This document shows positions 8,045 to 19,436 of a DNA stretch of 64,000 nt, piece after piece; position 1 is the first letter of the stretch; each line of letters begins with the position of its first letter. The position numbers and the translations under genes are program-made. The stretch is from Streptomyces sp. NRRL F-6492. GTDB taxonomy: Bacteria; Actinomycetota; Actinomycetes; Streptomycetales; Streptomycetaceae. The stretch covers positions 1-64,000 of the forward strand of contig NZ_LGEG01000277.1 of NCBI RefSeq assembly GCF_001280125.1, read 5' to 3'. The notes beneath the pieces are model-generated. The model had not been told where the DNA came from. It was given only the letters and a program-made list of their open reading frames with translations, and searched no databases.

Positions 8045-9226
8045 TCATACCTGACCGTTCGTGGGAATCATGGCGAGGATGCGGGTGCCGTCTCCGACCG
8101 AGCTGGTGACGGTGAGTTCGCCGCCCAGTTCGGCGAGGCGTTTGCGCATGCCGTTGAGTCCGAAGCCCCGGGACTCCTCGACCACGAAGCCCCTTCCGTC
8201 GTCGATGATTTCCAGCTCGATGCCGAACGGCTGCCGTGCCAGGACGACGTCCACGGCGGAGGCCGCCGCGTGCTTGCGGATGTTGGCGAGGGACTCCTGA
8301 GTGCAGCGGAGCAGCGCGATCCGAGTCGGTTGGTCGCACTCGATGTCCGGCAGGTCCGCGGTGACGGTGACCCCGGTGTCCTCGGTGAAGCGGTCCAGGG
8401 TCCGCCGCAGGGTTCTGGCCGCCGAGCCGGGAGCCACGCCGCTCCGGGGGGCCGAGCCGACGAGGACGCGTGCCTCGGCGAGGTTGTCGCGGGCGGTCCG
8501 CTCGATGGATTGCAACTGCTGCGCGCTCCTCTCCGCATCGGTTTCGAGGCCGGAGCGGGCCGCCTCCGCCAGCGCGATGATGGAGGCGAAGCCCTGGGCG
8601 AGGGTGTCGTGGATCTCCCGTGCGAGGCGCTCGCGTTCCTCTGCGGCGCCCTGGAGCCGGTGTGCCTCGGCCAGGCTCAGCTGGGCGCTTTTCAACTCGG
8701 CGCGCAACTGGGCGCGTTCGTCGCGCAGCTCAAGGGCCCGGGGCGTCAGTACGGCGATCAGGATGCCCACCGCGTAGACGGCGAACGAAGAGATGGCGTT
8801 GGTGGTGAGGACATCGGCGTTCGGCCCCTCCCGCAGGCTGCCGCCGACCGTGATGGCCACGGCGCCGAGCCCGCTGTAGACGATCGAGGACCGCAGACTG
8901 TTCACGAAGATGACGAACTGCGGGAGCGTCAGCGTGTACAGCACCCCGAAGCCGTCGCGGAGGTAGGAGAGTCCGCCCAGGACGAGGACCAGCAGGGCCA
9001 GATAGGCGTACGCGCCGAGCACCGGATTGCCGGGGCGTCTGCGTACGAGCCCGTAACAGATGCCGAGAAGTGCCAGCAGCGCCAGCGACCCGTACCCGGT
9101 CGTGCGGGGGGTGTCTCCCACGATGGTGATCACGGCCAGCAGACCGATGATCATCCAGGACGTGACGTCCCACCAGTGGAGCGTCCATATCCAGAACGGG
9201 TCCCCGCGCTGCGGCCGTTGAAGCAC
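8045..9226 (-). CDS. NarL-type sensor histidine kinase
   Basis: About 393 residues from GTG 9226, chosen because it lies 5 bases after the MMPL stop; GTG 9250, inside the MMPL end, is also possible. Five to six membrane helices fill residues 20-165. A coiled linker follows, then a HisKA_3 box EREIHDTLAQGF-like (EREIHDTLAQ region; His about 206) and a HATPase with QESLANIRKHA, DDGRGFVVEE and GFGLNGMRKRL. No extracytoplasmic sensor domain is present. It is encoded between the MMPL exporter and its partner regulator, pointing to sensing of a membrane-active compound or of exporter activity. Confidence 0.87.
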   Translation of the reverse strand: MLQRPQRGDPFWIWTLHWWDVTSWMIIGLLAVITIVGDTPRTTGYGSLALLALLGICYGLVRRRPGNPVLGAYAYLALLVLVLGGLSYLRDGFGVLYTLTLPQFVIFVNSLRSSIVYSGLGAVAITVGGSLREGPNADVLTTNAISSFAVYAVGILIAVLTPRALELRDERAQLRAELKSAQLSLAEAHRLQGAAEERERLAREIHDTLAQGFASIIALAEAARSGLETDAERSAQQLQSIERTARDNLAEARVLVGSAPRSGVAPGSAARTLRRTLDRFTEDTGVTVTADLPDIECDQPTRIALLRCTQESLANIRKHAAASAVDVVLARQPFGIELEIIDDGRGFVVEESRGFGLNGMRKRLAELGGELTVTSSVGDGTRILAMIPTNGQV

Positions 9227-9231
9227 GATCG

Positions 9232-11451
9232 TCAGACTACTTTCTCGCACGGACGGGCGGCCGGGGTGGTGCTCGGCCCCGTAAGGGACGACCGGGTCGG
9301 CCGGAGCGGCCACCACGCCCGCTCGCCGAGCAGAAGCAGGAGAGACGGCAGGACCATGAGCCGGATGACCACGGCGTCCAGCAGTACGGCCACCGCCAGA
9401 CAGAAGCCCATCTGCTTCATCTCGGTGAGGTGCAGGGCGACGAAGGCGCCGAACACCGTCACCATCACGATCGCCGCGCTGGTCACCACCTTGGCCGACC
9501 GGGTGATGCCGTCCAGCACCGCCTCGCGGGCTGACATTCCGTCGTGTACGGCCTCTTGGATTCGGCTGACCACGAACACCTGATAGTCCATCGACAGACC
9601 GAAGAGGATCACGAAGAGGAACAGTGGCACGCGGGACGCGATCGCACCGAGGGAGTCGAAGGCCAGCAGGCCCTCTGCCCACGTCCCCTGGAAGAACACG
9701 ACCAGCAGGCCGAGCGAGGCCCCGGCGGACAGCAGATTGAGTACGACGCCGATCAGGCCGATGACCACCGAGCGGAACGCCCACACGGTCATCCCGAAGG
9801 TCACCAGCAGCAGGAACCCGATGACCAGCGGCAGCTTGCTCCTCTCGTGGTGCACGTAGTCGTGGCCCCGGGCCACGTCACCGCTCACCCCCGTCTCCAC
9901 GCCGGACAGCATGCCGACCGTGGCGGGCACATGGTCCTTGCGGAGATGGCCGAGCGACTCGGTCGCCTCGTCGGAGGGCGCGGGGTACGGGACGGCCAGC
10001 TCCAGCACGCTGATCCGGCCGTCGGCCGACGTACGCACCTCCGGCTCGGCGGTCCTGGCGAACAGGGGATCGGCCTGCGCCCGTCGGCCGAGATCCGCCA
10101 GAGCCCGCCTCACCTCCGCGGCCCGGTCCGGGGTGGAGCGGGCGACGACCTCGTGCTTGACCAGAAGCTCCGGGAAGGCCGCGTTCAGTCGGTCGTAGAC
10201 CTGCATGGCCGGAATCTTGCGGGAGAAGGTGTCCTTGCCCGGGTCGATGAGCTTCATGCCGAGCGCGGGCGCCGCCAGGGCGAGCATGACCAGCACCGAT
10301 ACGCCCAGGGTGACGGCGGGACGCTTCTGCGCGGGCCTCAGCAGGGCGCCGAACAACCGGCCCGTTTCGGCCGCCGCCCGCTTCGTACGGACCGGTTTGC
10401 CGCGGCTCGCCCGGCGGGCGGCCCTGCGGGCCGAACGGCGCTCGGACCGGCGGCCGATCGTCACGAGGAGCGCGGGAAGTACGGTGAGGGAGCTGACCAT
10501 GGCGACCGCCACGACCAGGATGGTTCCCGTCGCCAGCGAGGAGAAGATGACGTCCCCGGCCAGATACAAGGTGGCGGTGGAGGCGATCACGGCGAGGCCG
10601 GAGACCACGATGGACCGGCCCGCGGTCGCCGCCGCCAGCTCCACCAGGGCTTCCGAGCCGAGCCGGCCACCGGCACGGGCCCGTTCCTCGCGTTCACGCT
10701 TGAGGTAGAAGAGCGTGTAGTCGACTCCCACGGCCAGGCCGATGAGCAGGATCATGTTGGTCCCGACACCGGGGTCGGGGAGGCCGTGGGACGCGATCAT
10801 GGACAGCCCCAGGGCGCCGGCGATCGAGGAGAGTGCGAGCAGCAGCGGCACACTGGCCATGACCACCGATCCGAAGACGATCAGCAGGGTGACGAGCGTG
10901 ACCGGCAGCGTGATGCGCTCGGAGAGCGCGAGGTCCTCCCCTCGCTGATCGTTGACGCCCTTGCTGATGGAGGGGGAACCGGTCTCCTCCACCACCAGGT
11001 CCGGGTGGTCGTCGCGCACCTTCGCCGTCTGTTCGAGGAGCGGGACGACGTTCTTCCTGCCGTCCAGCTCGGGGCCCTTCAGGACCACCGAGACCCTGAG
11101 CACCTTGCCGTCCGTGGAGCGGACCGGGGCCGCCACGCTCTCCACCTCGGGCAGCTTCCGCATCCGCTCGGTGAGGTCCCGGGCCGCGGAGTCGGCTGCG
11201 GCCATGTCCGGCGGTCCGGACTTGGCGTAGAAGATGATCTGCTCGGTGGGCCTGCGCTGCAGGCCCCCTTCGGCCGCCATCGCCTCGGCGCGCCCCGCCT
11301 CACCGACCCGGAAGTCCTCGACAGTGGCTTCGTTGCTGCCGACCGCGATGCCGGCGCCGAGGCACAGAACGACGAACACGAACCAGCCGGCGATCGCACG
11401 CCATGCGTGCCGGGCGCTCCAACGGGCTATCCGCACAGGGAGTTGACTCAT
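9232..11451 (-). CDS. MMPL-family RND transporter
   Basis: A 739-residue transporter started at ATG 11451. It has the duplicated actinobacterial MMPL plan: helix 1 (AGWFVFVVLCLGAGIAVG), a periplasmic porter domain, a six-helix bundle with VGVDYTLFYLKREREE (the conserved GxDYxLF motif), a second porter domain and a second bundle with the matching GLSMDYQVFVVSRIQEA motif. These motifs carry the Asp/Tyr pairs used for proton coupling. MMPL proteins export lipids, siderophores, pigments or drugs; nothing here identifies the substrate. It is first in an operon with a kinase and a response regulator. A 10-bp inverted repeat lies about 60 bases upstream. Confidence 0.92.
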   Translation of the reverse strand: MSQLPVRIARWSARHAWRAIAGWFVFVVLCLGAGIAVGSNEATVEDFRVGEAGRAEAMAAEGGLQRRPTEQIIFYAKSGPPDMAAADSAARDLTERMRKLPEVESVAAPVRSTDGKVLRVSVVLKGPELDGRKNVVPLLEQTAKVRDDHPDLVVEETGSPSISKGVNDQRGEDLALSERITLPVTLVTLLIVFGSVVMASVPLLLALSSIAGALGLSMIASHGLPDPGVGTNMILLIGLAVGVDYTLFYLKREREERARAGGRLGSEALVELAAATAGRSIVVSGLAVIASTATLYLAGDVIFSSLATGTILVVAVAMVSSLTVLPALLVTIGRRSERRSARRAARRASRGKPVRTKRAAAETGRLFGALLRPAQKRPAVTLGVSVLVMLALAAPALGMKLIDPGKDTFSRKIPAMQVYDRLNAAFPELLVKHEVVARSTPDRAAEVRRALADLGRRAQADPLFARTAEPEVRTSADGRISVLELAVPYPAPSDEATESLGHLRKDHVPATVGMLSGVETGVSGDVARGHDYVHHERSKLPLVIGFLLLVTFGMTVWAFRSVVIGLIGVVLNLLSAGASLGLLVVFFQGTWAEGLLAFDSLGAIASRVPLFLFVILFGLSMDYQVFVVSRIQEAVHDGMSAREAVLDGITRSAKVVTSAAIVMVTVFGAFVALHLTEMKQMGFCLAVAVLLDAVVIRLMVLPSLLLLLGERAWWPLRPTRSSLTGPSTTPAARPCEKVV

Positions 11452-11508
11452 ACCGGAGATCCTGGTCGGCGGGGGGCGCAGCCCGACACGCCCGGCCGGT
11501 TGAACCTG

Positions 11509-11530
11509 CCGTCCACCGGTCGGTGGACGG
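11509..11530. promoter_or_regulatory. Palindrome upstream of the MMPL operon
   Basis: A perfect 10-bp inverted repeat (11509-11518 and 11521-11530, spacer GT) lies 58 bases before the MMPL start. This spacing suits an operator, possibly for the operon's own response regulator. No TetR-type gene is nearby. Confidence 0.45.
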
Positions 11531-11653
11531 CGGGGGGAGCGCCACCGCTGCCAACGACCTCGCAAACGCCCGGTAGAAGCCCGCCGAGCAGGCCGGCCAG
11601 GAGGGAAATGGTGCACAAGTGGTGCGGGACGCCGGAACAGGCACGGACAACGA

Positions 11654-11684
11654 AGAAGGCCCAGGTCGCTGACCTGGGCCTTCT
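11654..11684. terminator. tRNA-Gly-type terminator hairpin beside att site
   Basis: A 14-bp stem (11654-11667 with 11671-11684) and 3-nt loop sit directly left of the 42-bp tRNA-Gly repeat, at the same spacing as the hairpin beside the intact tRNA (35205-35235). It is probably the terminator inherited with an earlier tRNA-Gly junction. Confidence 0.75.
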
Positions 11685-11689
11685 CTGAA

Positions 11690-11731
11690 GAGCGGATGAC
11701 GGGAATCGAACCCGCGCTATAAGCTTGGGAA
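11690..11731. repeat. att core: 42-bp copy of tRNA-Gly 3' end
   Basis: These 42 bases are identical to 35241-35282, which cover the 3' end of the tRNA-Gly gene up to the anticodon loop, plus one flanking base. The rest of the tRNA is absent. With the integrase gene near the other copy, this is the distal attachment site of the 23.5-kb IME. The sequence just after the core forms a hairpin with it (AGCTTGGGAA paired with TTCCCAAGCT, 11722-11747). Confidence 0.85.
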
Positions 11732-12351
11732 TCACCGTTCCCAAGCTCGATCATCTGGCCCTTGACCTGCGAAAACGCCCTCGCATGTGGGGGTTCTCGC
11801 TGGTCCTGAGATACCCGCGTTGGCCGCTGTTCACCGCCGTGAAGGGCACGGATGGGGCACGCGCCCCGCAGGTATGGCGGCACTGGCGGACTTGTGGGCA
11901 TCGTCGTGAGGTCGGGGCCCGCTCGCTTGGGCCCCACCCGCCGCTTTGCAGATGGGACCGGCCATCGAGTGCGGTGCGGGTCATTAAAGACAGGACTGCG
12001 GCCGAGGCGTCCGCGCTACGGGGCGAGTTTGTTCGCGGCCTTCTCAGTGAGGTCGACGACGGGGGCCGGGTTGGGAGGCGTGGCTCGCGTCCAGGTCGAC
12101 GATGGCACGGGGAGGCAACCGCTGAGCCGTGCGGCGCGGCGGGCTTGTGGCGTGCCCCCGAAACTGGCACTTGGGCGCAGAATGTTTCGTCATCCAGGGG
12201 AAGTGATTCAAGGCGAAAAAGCGGGAAAACCAGTTTTCGCCGGAGTGTTCCCGTCAGCGGCACCACCCACGGGGCGGTGCTCTGGAGACCCTGCGCAAGT
12301 GTGTCCTCGCCGACCGGGCCGGTATCTAAACAGCGGACGGCGGGGTGACGC
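11732..12351. other. Arm-site region and gene-free stretch
   Basis: Bases 11732-11870 resemble 3123-3262 (TGACCTGCGAAAACG; TGGCCGCTGTTCACCG; GAAGGGCACGG then TGGGGCACG), the pattern of integrase arm sites at the distal end of an integrated element. From 11871 to 12351 no gene or repeat can be supported; long open frames there have no ribosome site or known domain. Confidence 0.6.
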
Positions 12352-12660
12352 CGGCGAGACCGGTGACGAGAAGGAAGAGCTCAGGCGCCTGTGGCGGGCG
12401 AGCGCCCAGCTGAAGGAGGACAAGGAGATCTTCCAGAAGGCTGCTGCCTTGTTTCGTGCGGCAGACGACACGGTGATCCGCACACGGCGCCGCCGGCGCC
12501 GGATCTGATCCTGTGGGACTTCATCGCGTCCGCCAAGTCTGAAATTCTTCGGGGACATTACCTATCTGCCGACGGCCGTGGGACGGCCTATCCTGCAGCC
12601 GTGGCCGACCTGTGCACGCGGGAGGTCGTGGGCTGGTCGATGACCGACGACATGCACTGA
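12352..12660 (+). pseudogene. IS3-family transposase remnant
   Basis: The first part reads as the end of an IS3 OrfA coiled coil (ELRRLWRASAQLKEDKEIFQ, then KAAALF). After a stop, pieces of OrfB follow in shifting frames: GDITYLPT in one frame near 12553-12576 and DLCTREVVGWSMTDDMH in another (12607-12657). These correspond to the first catalytic-Asp region and the following strand of the DDE integrase core. The rest of OrfB and both terminal repeats are missing, so it is a dead fragment. It lies at the cargo end of the IME. Confidence 0.75.
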
Positions 12661-12840
12661 ACTGGTCGCAGACGCCACCCGTATAGCTCATACAGGCGGA
12701 CACCTGGCAGGAAATGCGGCCTTCAGTCAGATCGAGGATCCTAATGTGCATCCCATCGATTTGGTGGTCCTCTAGTGTCGGGACCTGAGGGGGCACTCCA
12801 CTGTCACGAGAATCCCGAGAATGTGGGCACGTGAGAAAAG

Positions 12841-13737
12841 TTAGGACATCTTCTTTTTGCGCTTAGAGGTCATCCATCGATAATTCCCTTCGCCGATGAT
12901 CCCCGTGACTTCCGGTAGGGTTAGCTCATTTCCAAAGATCGCGTACTCGACACCCGTACGCTGTATCTGGGCCGTGTGAAGAATATTAAATTCGACGCAT
13001 CGAAATCCCTTATAAAGCTCCTCGGTGATGCGCTTATCCGCATCGTACGTCAGCAGCCATCGGAGTGGTGTTTTACGAAGTACGGTGGCCAGTTCCTGGT
13101 GGTCCAGCTCTGTGAGGGAATCCAGGTAAAGGCGGTCCCCTTGCACCAGGTAGGGGGGGTCGACGTAAAGAAGAACGTCATCACGCTGAGGTTCGAGCCC
13201 CTTGATGAAGGAGCGTGCATCCATCTCGGAAAGAGTGACGCGCCCGGCGTGCTTGCCAAGATAGCGAATTCTTTCGATCAAGCTGTCTCGGTTAAATCGG
13301 GCGTCGATCTTCCAGTCGCCTGTCTGGTCAAGTCCGCCAATAGGGCGTGCTCGCAGAATTCCCGATCGATTGCATCGATTCAGGAAGAAAGTCGCGAAGC
13401 CTACTTCCAGATCGCTCTTCCCTACGGGATTTCGGTAAATTTCTGAATGGCGATGCCAGGCGTCAATGCTCACTTCTTCGCGAGCTACTGCTTCTGCGAG
13501 ATTTTCAGTATGATTGAAAATGCATCGCCAAAGGGCGGCAACGCCAGGGTCGAGATCATTGATGTAGATGTGATCGACTTCATTGTCAACTAGTAGGCGC
13601 AGCGCGGCGCCCGCACCCCCTGCAAATGCCTCTGCATATGCTTTGGGGTGCGGGCGTTGTCGCGCAATGAGGTGGGCGATATATGGGGCAAGGCGTGCTT
13701 TTCCTCCGGGGTATCGGAGGGGACTGATGTATCTCAT
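12841..13737 (-). CDS. dam: D12-class DNA adenine-N6 methyltransferase
   Basis: A 298-residue Dam-type enzyme that transfers methyl from SAM to adenine N6. Seen: YPGGK at residues 9-13, the SAM-binding FAGGAG at 38-43, and the catalytic DPPY at 193-196. Length fits the D12 family (about 270-300). GC content and codon use are clearly lower than in neighbouring genes, indicating recent transfer. Its ATG overlaps the stop of the ParB-like gene by 4 bases, so the two form one operon. No restriction endonuclease is adjacent, so it is either an orphan methylase or one half of a non-classical modification-dependent system. The recognition site cannot be told from sequence. Confidence 0.9.
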   Translation of the reverse strand: MRYISPLRYPGGKARLAPYIAHLIARQRPHPKAYAEAFAGGAGAALRLLVDNEVDHIYINDLDPGVAALWRCIFNHTENLAEAVAREEVSIDAWHRHSEIYRNPVGKSDLEVGFATFFLNRCNRSGILRARPIGGLDQTGDWKIDARFNRDSLIERIRYLGKHAGRVTLSEMDARSFIKGLEPQRDDVLLYVDPPYLVQGDRLYLDSLTELDHQELATVLRKTPLRWLLTYDADKRITEELYKGFRCVEFNILHTAQIQRTGVEYAIFGNELTLPEVTGIIGEGNYRWMTSKRKKKMS

Positions 13738-15083
13738 CGCTTCTTCTTCTCAAGCAATTCGTCAGCCTTAGTCAAGACAGGGCCGTATGCCATGCTCAAT
13801 TTCCGCACCTCAGAGATTAGGGGATTGTTCTGCCAGGAGTGCACGAACATGTGAAGCGTCTTGAGGACTAGTGCTCCGTCTTCCTCCTGCGAGAACCGCC
13901 AGGCGTTCGACAGGTGAGGGTCGTCCTTGTTCGGGTCCACCTGGTGCAGCACGGCGCCGATTCTACCCTTGAGCTTGTCCTGGTTGCGCCTCCACCCCAG
14001 CTGTTCTGCAACTTCTGTGACGACGATGTCCACGACGACCCGGACCATGATCGCCGCGACGTTGGGCATCTCGTCAATCTTGATCCGCTGGGCCTCTTCC
14101 AGTACTTCGGAGGTCCGGAGGCTCACGTGACGCAGCGATACTCCCTGGAAGAGTTTTTTCTCAAAGTCGGGGCGCTTCCGCCGCGCCGGCTTAGTCCCAT
14201 CCTCGGCCTTGCCGGTTGCGTCACCCGAGACCGTGGGCTTCTCGCCAGCAGCAGACTTGGAGTATTTCTCATCCTCTTCGAGTCGATCGGCCAGCTTCGG
14301 CAGCTCGTCTTCTACCTTCTGCAGGTAGTCCTCTCTCTGCCTCTTATTCTTGATCTGGTCCACGGAAACGGGTCCAGCGAGATCGTGAAAGATTCGGGTG
14401 AGGATTGGCAACAGTTTGGCGGCGGGGTAGCTTCTCAGTACGACGTCCCCGTCGAAGGCGATCCCGAGCCTGTTCCGAACCGCAGGGTCTGCGATCATAC
14501 GGCCAAGATTAGTGATCCGCCCGTCCCGAACGGTCTGGGTATTAGACCGCAACTCTGCATCATCGGGAAACCAGTCGTTGACTGCTTCGATGAAGAGTCT
14601 CGCCTTTTCGGTGGGAGTGGACCGGCCGCTGAACCTGCTTGCTTCGCCAGTGCTCCACCTGACGACTCCAACGCCGCTGTTCTCACCGGTGTGCTTGAGT
14701 CTGATCCAGTGCTCTGCCTGCATCCGACTGTCCGTGATCACACACATGATGCGCCGTGGGAATTCTCCAGTCTTGGCGATGGCAGTAAACTGCTTGCGCA
14801 GCTTCTCAGTCGGCGCTAGCTTCGGATTGTGGAGCAACTTGAGAGCTGCAACTCTCCGGTTACCTTCGAGGACTACGTTTTGGTCACCGTCCACGAGAAC
14901 GATCACCATATCCGTAGGGTTCACGCCGTGCTGGCAGATGTCCCGGGCCAGCCTGAGAAGTTTTTCCGGCCCCTTCTCGAGGAGCGCGGCAATGGACTCC
15001 TCAAGGCTCGAGGTCCTACTTGCGTGCCGGGGGTTGGTCTCGTCAAGCGTCAAAGACGCCACGTGCATGCTTGCTTGCTTCAT
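13734..15083 (-). CDS. ParB/sulfiredoxin-fold protein paired with Dam
   Basis: A 449-residue protein. The N-terminal 100 residues are ParB-like: LDETNPRHASRTSSLEESI, then VVLEGNRRVAALKLL (EGNRRVAA at 73-80), the nucleotide-binding box of the ParB N-domain. No ParB helix-turn-helix or partition partner is present, so chromosome partition is unlikely. The middle is charged and partly helical (about 245-300, Lys/Glu rich); the C-terminus has a helical domain ending MFVHSWQNNPLISEVRKL. Low GC, as in the overlapping methylase gene. ParB-fold proteins with methylases occur in phage and mobile DNA; the CTPase or nuclease activity here is not known. The pair is a plausible defence or self-marking module. 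Confidence 0.7.
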   Translation of the reverse strand: MKQASMHVASLTLDETNPRHASRTSSLEESIAALLEKGPEKLLRLARDICQHGVNPTDMVIVLVDGDQNVVLEGNRRVAALKLLHNPKLAPTEKLRKQFTAIAKTGEFPRRIMCVITDSRMQAEHWIRLKHTGENSGVGVVRWSTGEASRFSGRSTPTEKARLFIEAVNDWFPDDAELRSNTQTVRDGRITNLGRMIADPAVRNRLGIAFDGDVVLRSYPAAKLLPILTRIFHDLAGPVSVDQIKNKRQREDYLQKVEDELPKLADRLEEDEKYSKSAAGEKPTVSGDATGKAEDGTKPARRKRPDFEKKLFQGVSLRHVSLRTSEVLEEAQRIKIDEMPNVAAIMVRVVVDIVVTEVAEQLGWRRNQDKLKGRIGAVLHQVDPNKDDPHLSNAWRFSQEEDGALVLKTLHMFVHSWQNNPLISEVRKLSMAYGPVLTKADELLEKKKR

Positions 15084-15298
15084 GTTGCTGATGATCCCCG
15101 TTCAACCCCGTGCCGCGCACCGCATTTATGAAATTTGCATGGTACTCGTCAGTAGAGGGCTCTTACCAGCCACATTGGCGCGAGGCCGGCGTGCAAGCTG
15201 AAGGTGCGGTCGGGCTTCGCGGGCGTCTTGGTGTGATTTGCGGCAATATGGATGTGTTGATGTCGGTTTGGGCGCTCAGGCATGGGAGGTGGTAAGCC

Positions 15299-15829
15299 AT
15301 GCAAGGCGCGGCAAGCTCGCCGACTAGGACCGTTATGGTAAGGCGGCTCTTCGGGGATGCCTCGGTGAAGCAGCTGACGTCCCTGCTGCATCGCTCATAC
15401 GCAGGTCATGCGGCGGCTGGTCGGCTGTTCTTCGCCTCGTACCAGTCGGCTGAGGACACTGCACATCGCGCAGGGCGGGGTGAGTGCTGGCTCGCCTTCC
15501 GGGGAGATGAGCTGGTGGGTTCGGTGACCGTGGCTGCTCCTTACGCCGCGCCCGAGGGATATCCCGCTCCGGCAGGGGCGGGGTCGTTCTGGCAGCTCGC
15601 GGTGGACCCTTCGTACCGGGGAATGGGCCTTGGGCATCGGCTGCTCTCCTTGGCGGAGGAGCGTATAGCCGCGCTTGGCTCTGCGCAGGTGGTGATCGAC
15701 ACGTCGGCAGAGGCGGTTGACCTCCTAGGCTGGTACCGCAGGCGCGGCTACGTGCCGGTCGGGTCCTGGCGGTGGGGCGTGACGAACTACGAGAGCGTGG
15801 TGCTCCTGAAGGAGCTGGGGCGGGCCTGA
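15299..15829 (+). CDS. GNAT-family N-acetyltransferase
   Basis: A 176-residue GNAT protein (ATG 15299; ATG 15335 is also possible). Motif A is clear: FWQLAVDPSYRGMGLGHRLL, with the acetyl-CoA loop R-x-x-G-x-G at about residues 103-108, followed by motif B LGWYRRRGYVPVGS. The substrate is unknown. It converges on a second alanyl-tRNA synthetase gene with a shared terminator between them. Because some GNAT-fold enzymes use aminoacyl-tRNA as donor, a link with that synthetase is possible but only an inference; simple proximity is the default. Confidence 0.85.
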   Translation: MQGAASSPTRTVMVRRLFGDASVKQLTSLLHRSYAGHAAAGRLFFASYQSAEDTAHRAGRGECWLAFRGDELVGSVTVAAPYAAPEGYPAPAGAGSFWQLAVDPSYRGMGLGHRLLSLAEERIAALGSAQVVIDTSAEAVDLLGWYRRRGYVPVGSWRWGVTNYESVVLLKELGRA

Positions 15830-15847
15830 CACGGTCGATGACGGGAT

Positions 15848-15876
15848 GGCCGGTGCCGCCTTTGGTGGCACCGGCC
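15848..15876. terminator. Bidirectional terminator between GNAT and alaS
   Basis: Arms 15848-15857 and 15867-15876 form a 10-bp perfect G/C-rich stem with a 9-nt loop, in the 56-bp gap between convergent genes. Confidence 0.7.
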
Positions 15877-15885
15877 GTCCGAGTG

Positions 15886-18540
<2,655 letters not shown>

Positions 18541-18604
18541 GGTGGTGTGGCCCTCACGGAAGAGTCGTGGAGAGATGGGGGTCGATCACACGCCGAGCCG
18601 GGCC

Positions 18605-18635
18605 GAGAACAGGGACTGAGGGGTTCTCAGTTCTC
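18605..18635 (-). promoter_or_regulatory. Alternative hairpins in the alaS leader
   Basis: On the minus strand, GAGAAC occurs twice (complement of 18630-18635 and 18623-18628) and either copy can pair with GTTCTC (complement of 18605-18610). A separate CTGAG/CTCAG hairpin (18616-18620 with 18626-18630) competes with both. The structure overlaps the stop of a possible 16-residue leader peptide 65 bases before alaS. Mutually exclusive hairpins of this kind can act as an attenuator, but the stems are short. Confidence 0.35.
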
Positions 18636-18677
18636 CAGCTCGACGCAGATAGCTCGCGCCCCCACGGTGTAGACCAT
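18627..18677 (-). CDS. Possible 16-residue leader peptide before alaS
   Basis: An ATG with a GGAG ribosome site 5 bases upstream opens a short frame encoding MVYTVGARAICVELEN. Two Ala codons lie in the middle, and the stop lies in alternative hairpins about 65 bases before the ATG region upstream of alaS. It could couple translation of Ala codons to alaS expression, but it is not Ala-rich, and a frame this short may be chance. Confidence 0.3.
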   Translation of the reverse strand: MVYTVGARAICVELEN

Positions 18678-18782
18678 GACTCCAGATCCGTTGCTTGAGG
18701 TGGCGCAGCCGACACCGGACGCAACGGTCCGCTGCGACTGCACCACCCAGCGTAGCGGCCTTGGAGTCAAGATCGCTTGGCT

Positions 18783-19436
18783 TTATGCGCTCCGTCGCCC
18801 TGTGCCCATCAGGGAGAGGAGCGTCCCGGCGAGGTCCTCGGCGTCGGGGAGCACGACGACGGCTCCGGCCCGGGTGAGTGTGGAGGGGGCGGAGAACCCC
18901 CAGCCGGAGCCGATCGGCATCACGCCCGCTGCCCGGGCCGCGTGCATGTCGGACTCCATGTCACCGAGGAACACGGCGTCGCCGGGCAACGCACCGAGCT
19001 TGTCGAGAGCGAGTAGGAGGCCGTCCGGCGCGGGCTTCGGTGCCGCGTCCTCGTAGCAGACGACGACGTCGATCAGTTCGAGGACGGTGGGTGGCAGGAG
19101 CCAGTGGACCCGCTGGCGGCTTCGCAGGGTCACGATGCCGGTGGCGACGCCGGCAGCACGGAGCGCGGAGAGCGTGTCGGCGACGAATGGGAACACCTCG
19201 GCGGCGAGGGTGGCGGTGGCCGTCGCCGCGTCCCAGCCGTCCTGACTGATCACTCCAGTGTGTCCGAGTTCGGCGAGTACGTGTTTGCGTGGTGTGGTCG
19301 CGGCCCAGGTCGGCAGGTCGGCGACGGTGACGCGTCGGCCGAGGGCGGAGGTCGCGAAGCCGGCCAGGGTGGCGAGCTGGGCGTGTCGGCTGTCGACGAG
19401 AACGCCGTCGAGGTCGAACAGCACGGCCCGCTTCAC
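18783..19436 (-). CDS. HAD-superfamily phosphatase
   Basis: A 217-residue HAD hydrolase of the phosphoglycolate/beta-phosphoglucomutase type. Motif I is FDLDGVLVDS (catalytic Asp 8 and 10), a helical cap occupies about 18-85, motif II Thr is in GIVTLRS, the motif III Lys is in APKPAPDG, and motif IV is FLGDMESDMHAA. It should remove phosphate from a small phosphometabolite. GTG 19436 overlaps the stop of the phosphoribosyltransferase gene, and it is the last of four 4-bp-overlapping genes. In context it may dephosphorylate a nucleotide or ribose-phosphate made by its neighbours. The exact substrate cannot be deduced. Confidence 0.85.
   Translation of the reverse strand: MKRAVLFDLDGVLVDSRHAQLATLAGFATSALGRRVTVADLPTWAATTPRKHVLAELGHTGVISQDGWDAATATATLAAEVFPFVADTLSALRAAGVATGIVTLRSRQRVHWLLPPTVLELIDVVVCYEDAAPKPAPDGLLLALDKLGALPGDAVFLGDMESDMHAARAAGVMPIGSGWGFSAPSTLTRAGAVVVLPDAEDLAGTLLSLMGTGRRSA

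Larger units (their letters stand above)
3082..11690. mobile_element. Putative CIME (att-flanked block, no integrase)
   Basis: About 8.6 kb lies between two partial tRNA-Gly ends (3082 and 11690), each with a neighbouring terminator hairpin, in the arrangement expected for an element stacked against the next one at the same tRNA gene. It contains two minus-strand operons (secreted protein with ABC exporter; MMPL with two-component system) and no integrase, excisionase, replication or transfer gene. The place where an integrase would be expected, next to the right-hand att site (11452-11653), holds none. A cis-mobilisable element left by deletion of its recombination module is the simplest reading. 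A chance genomic segment caught between two att sites is the alternative. Confidence 0.5.

Noticed and set aside
11690..11760. Third tRNA-Gly gene
   Set aside because: The 5' half is missing; the following bases form a different hairpin and arm-site sequence.
13734..15083. Plasmid partition ParB
   Set aside because: No ParA partner, no ParB helix-turn-helix and no visible parS repeats.
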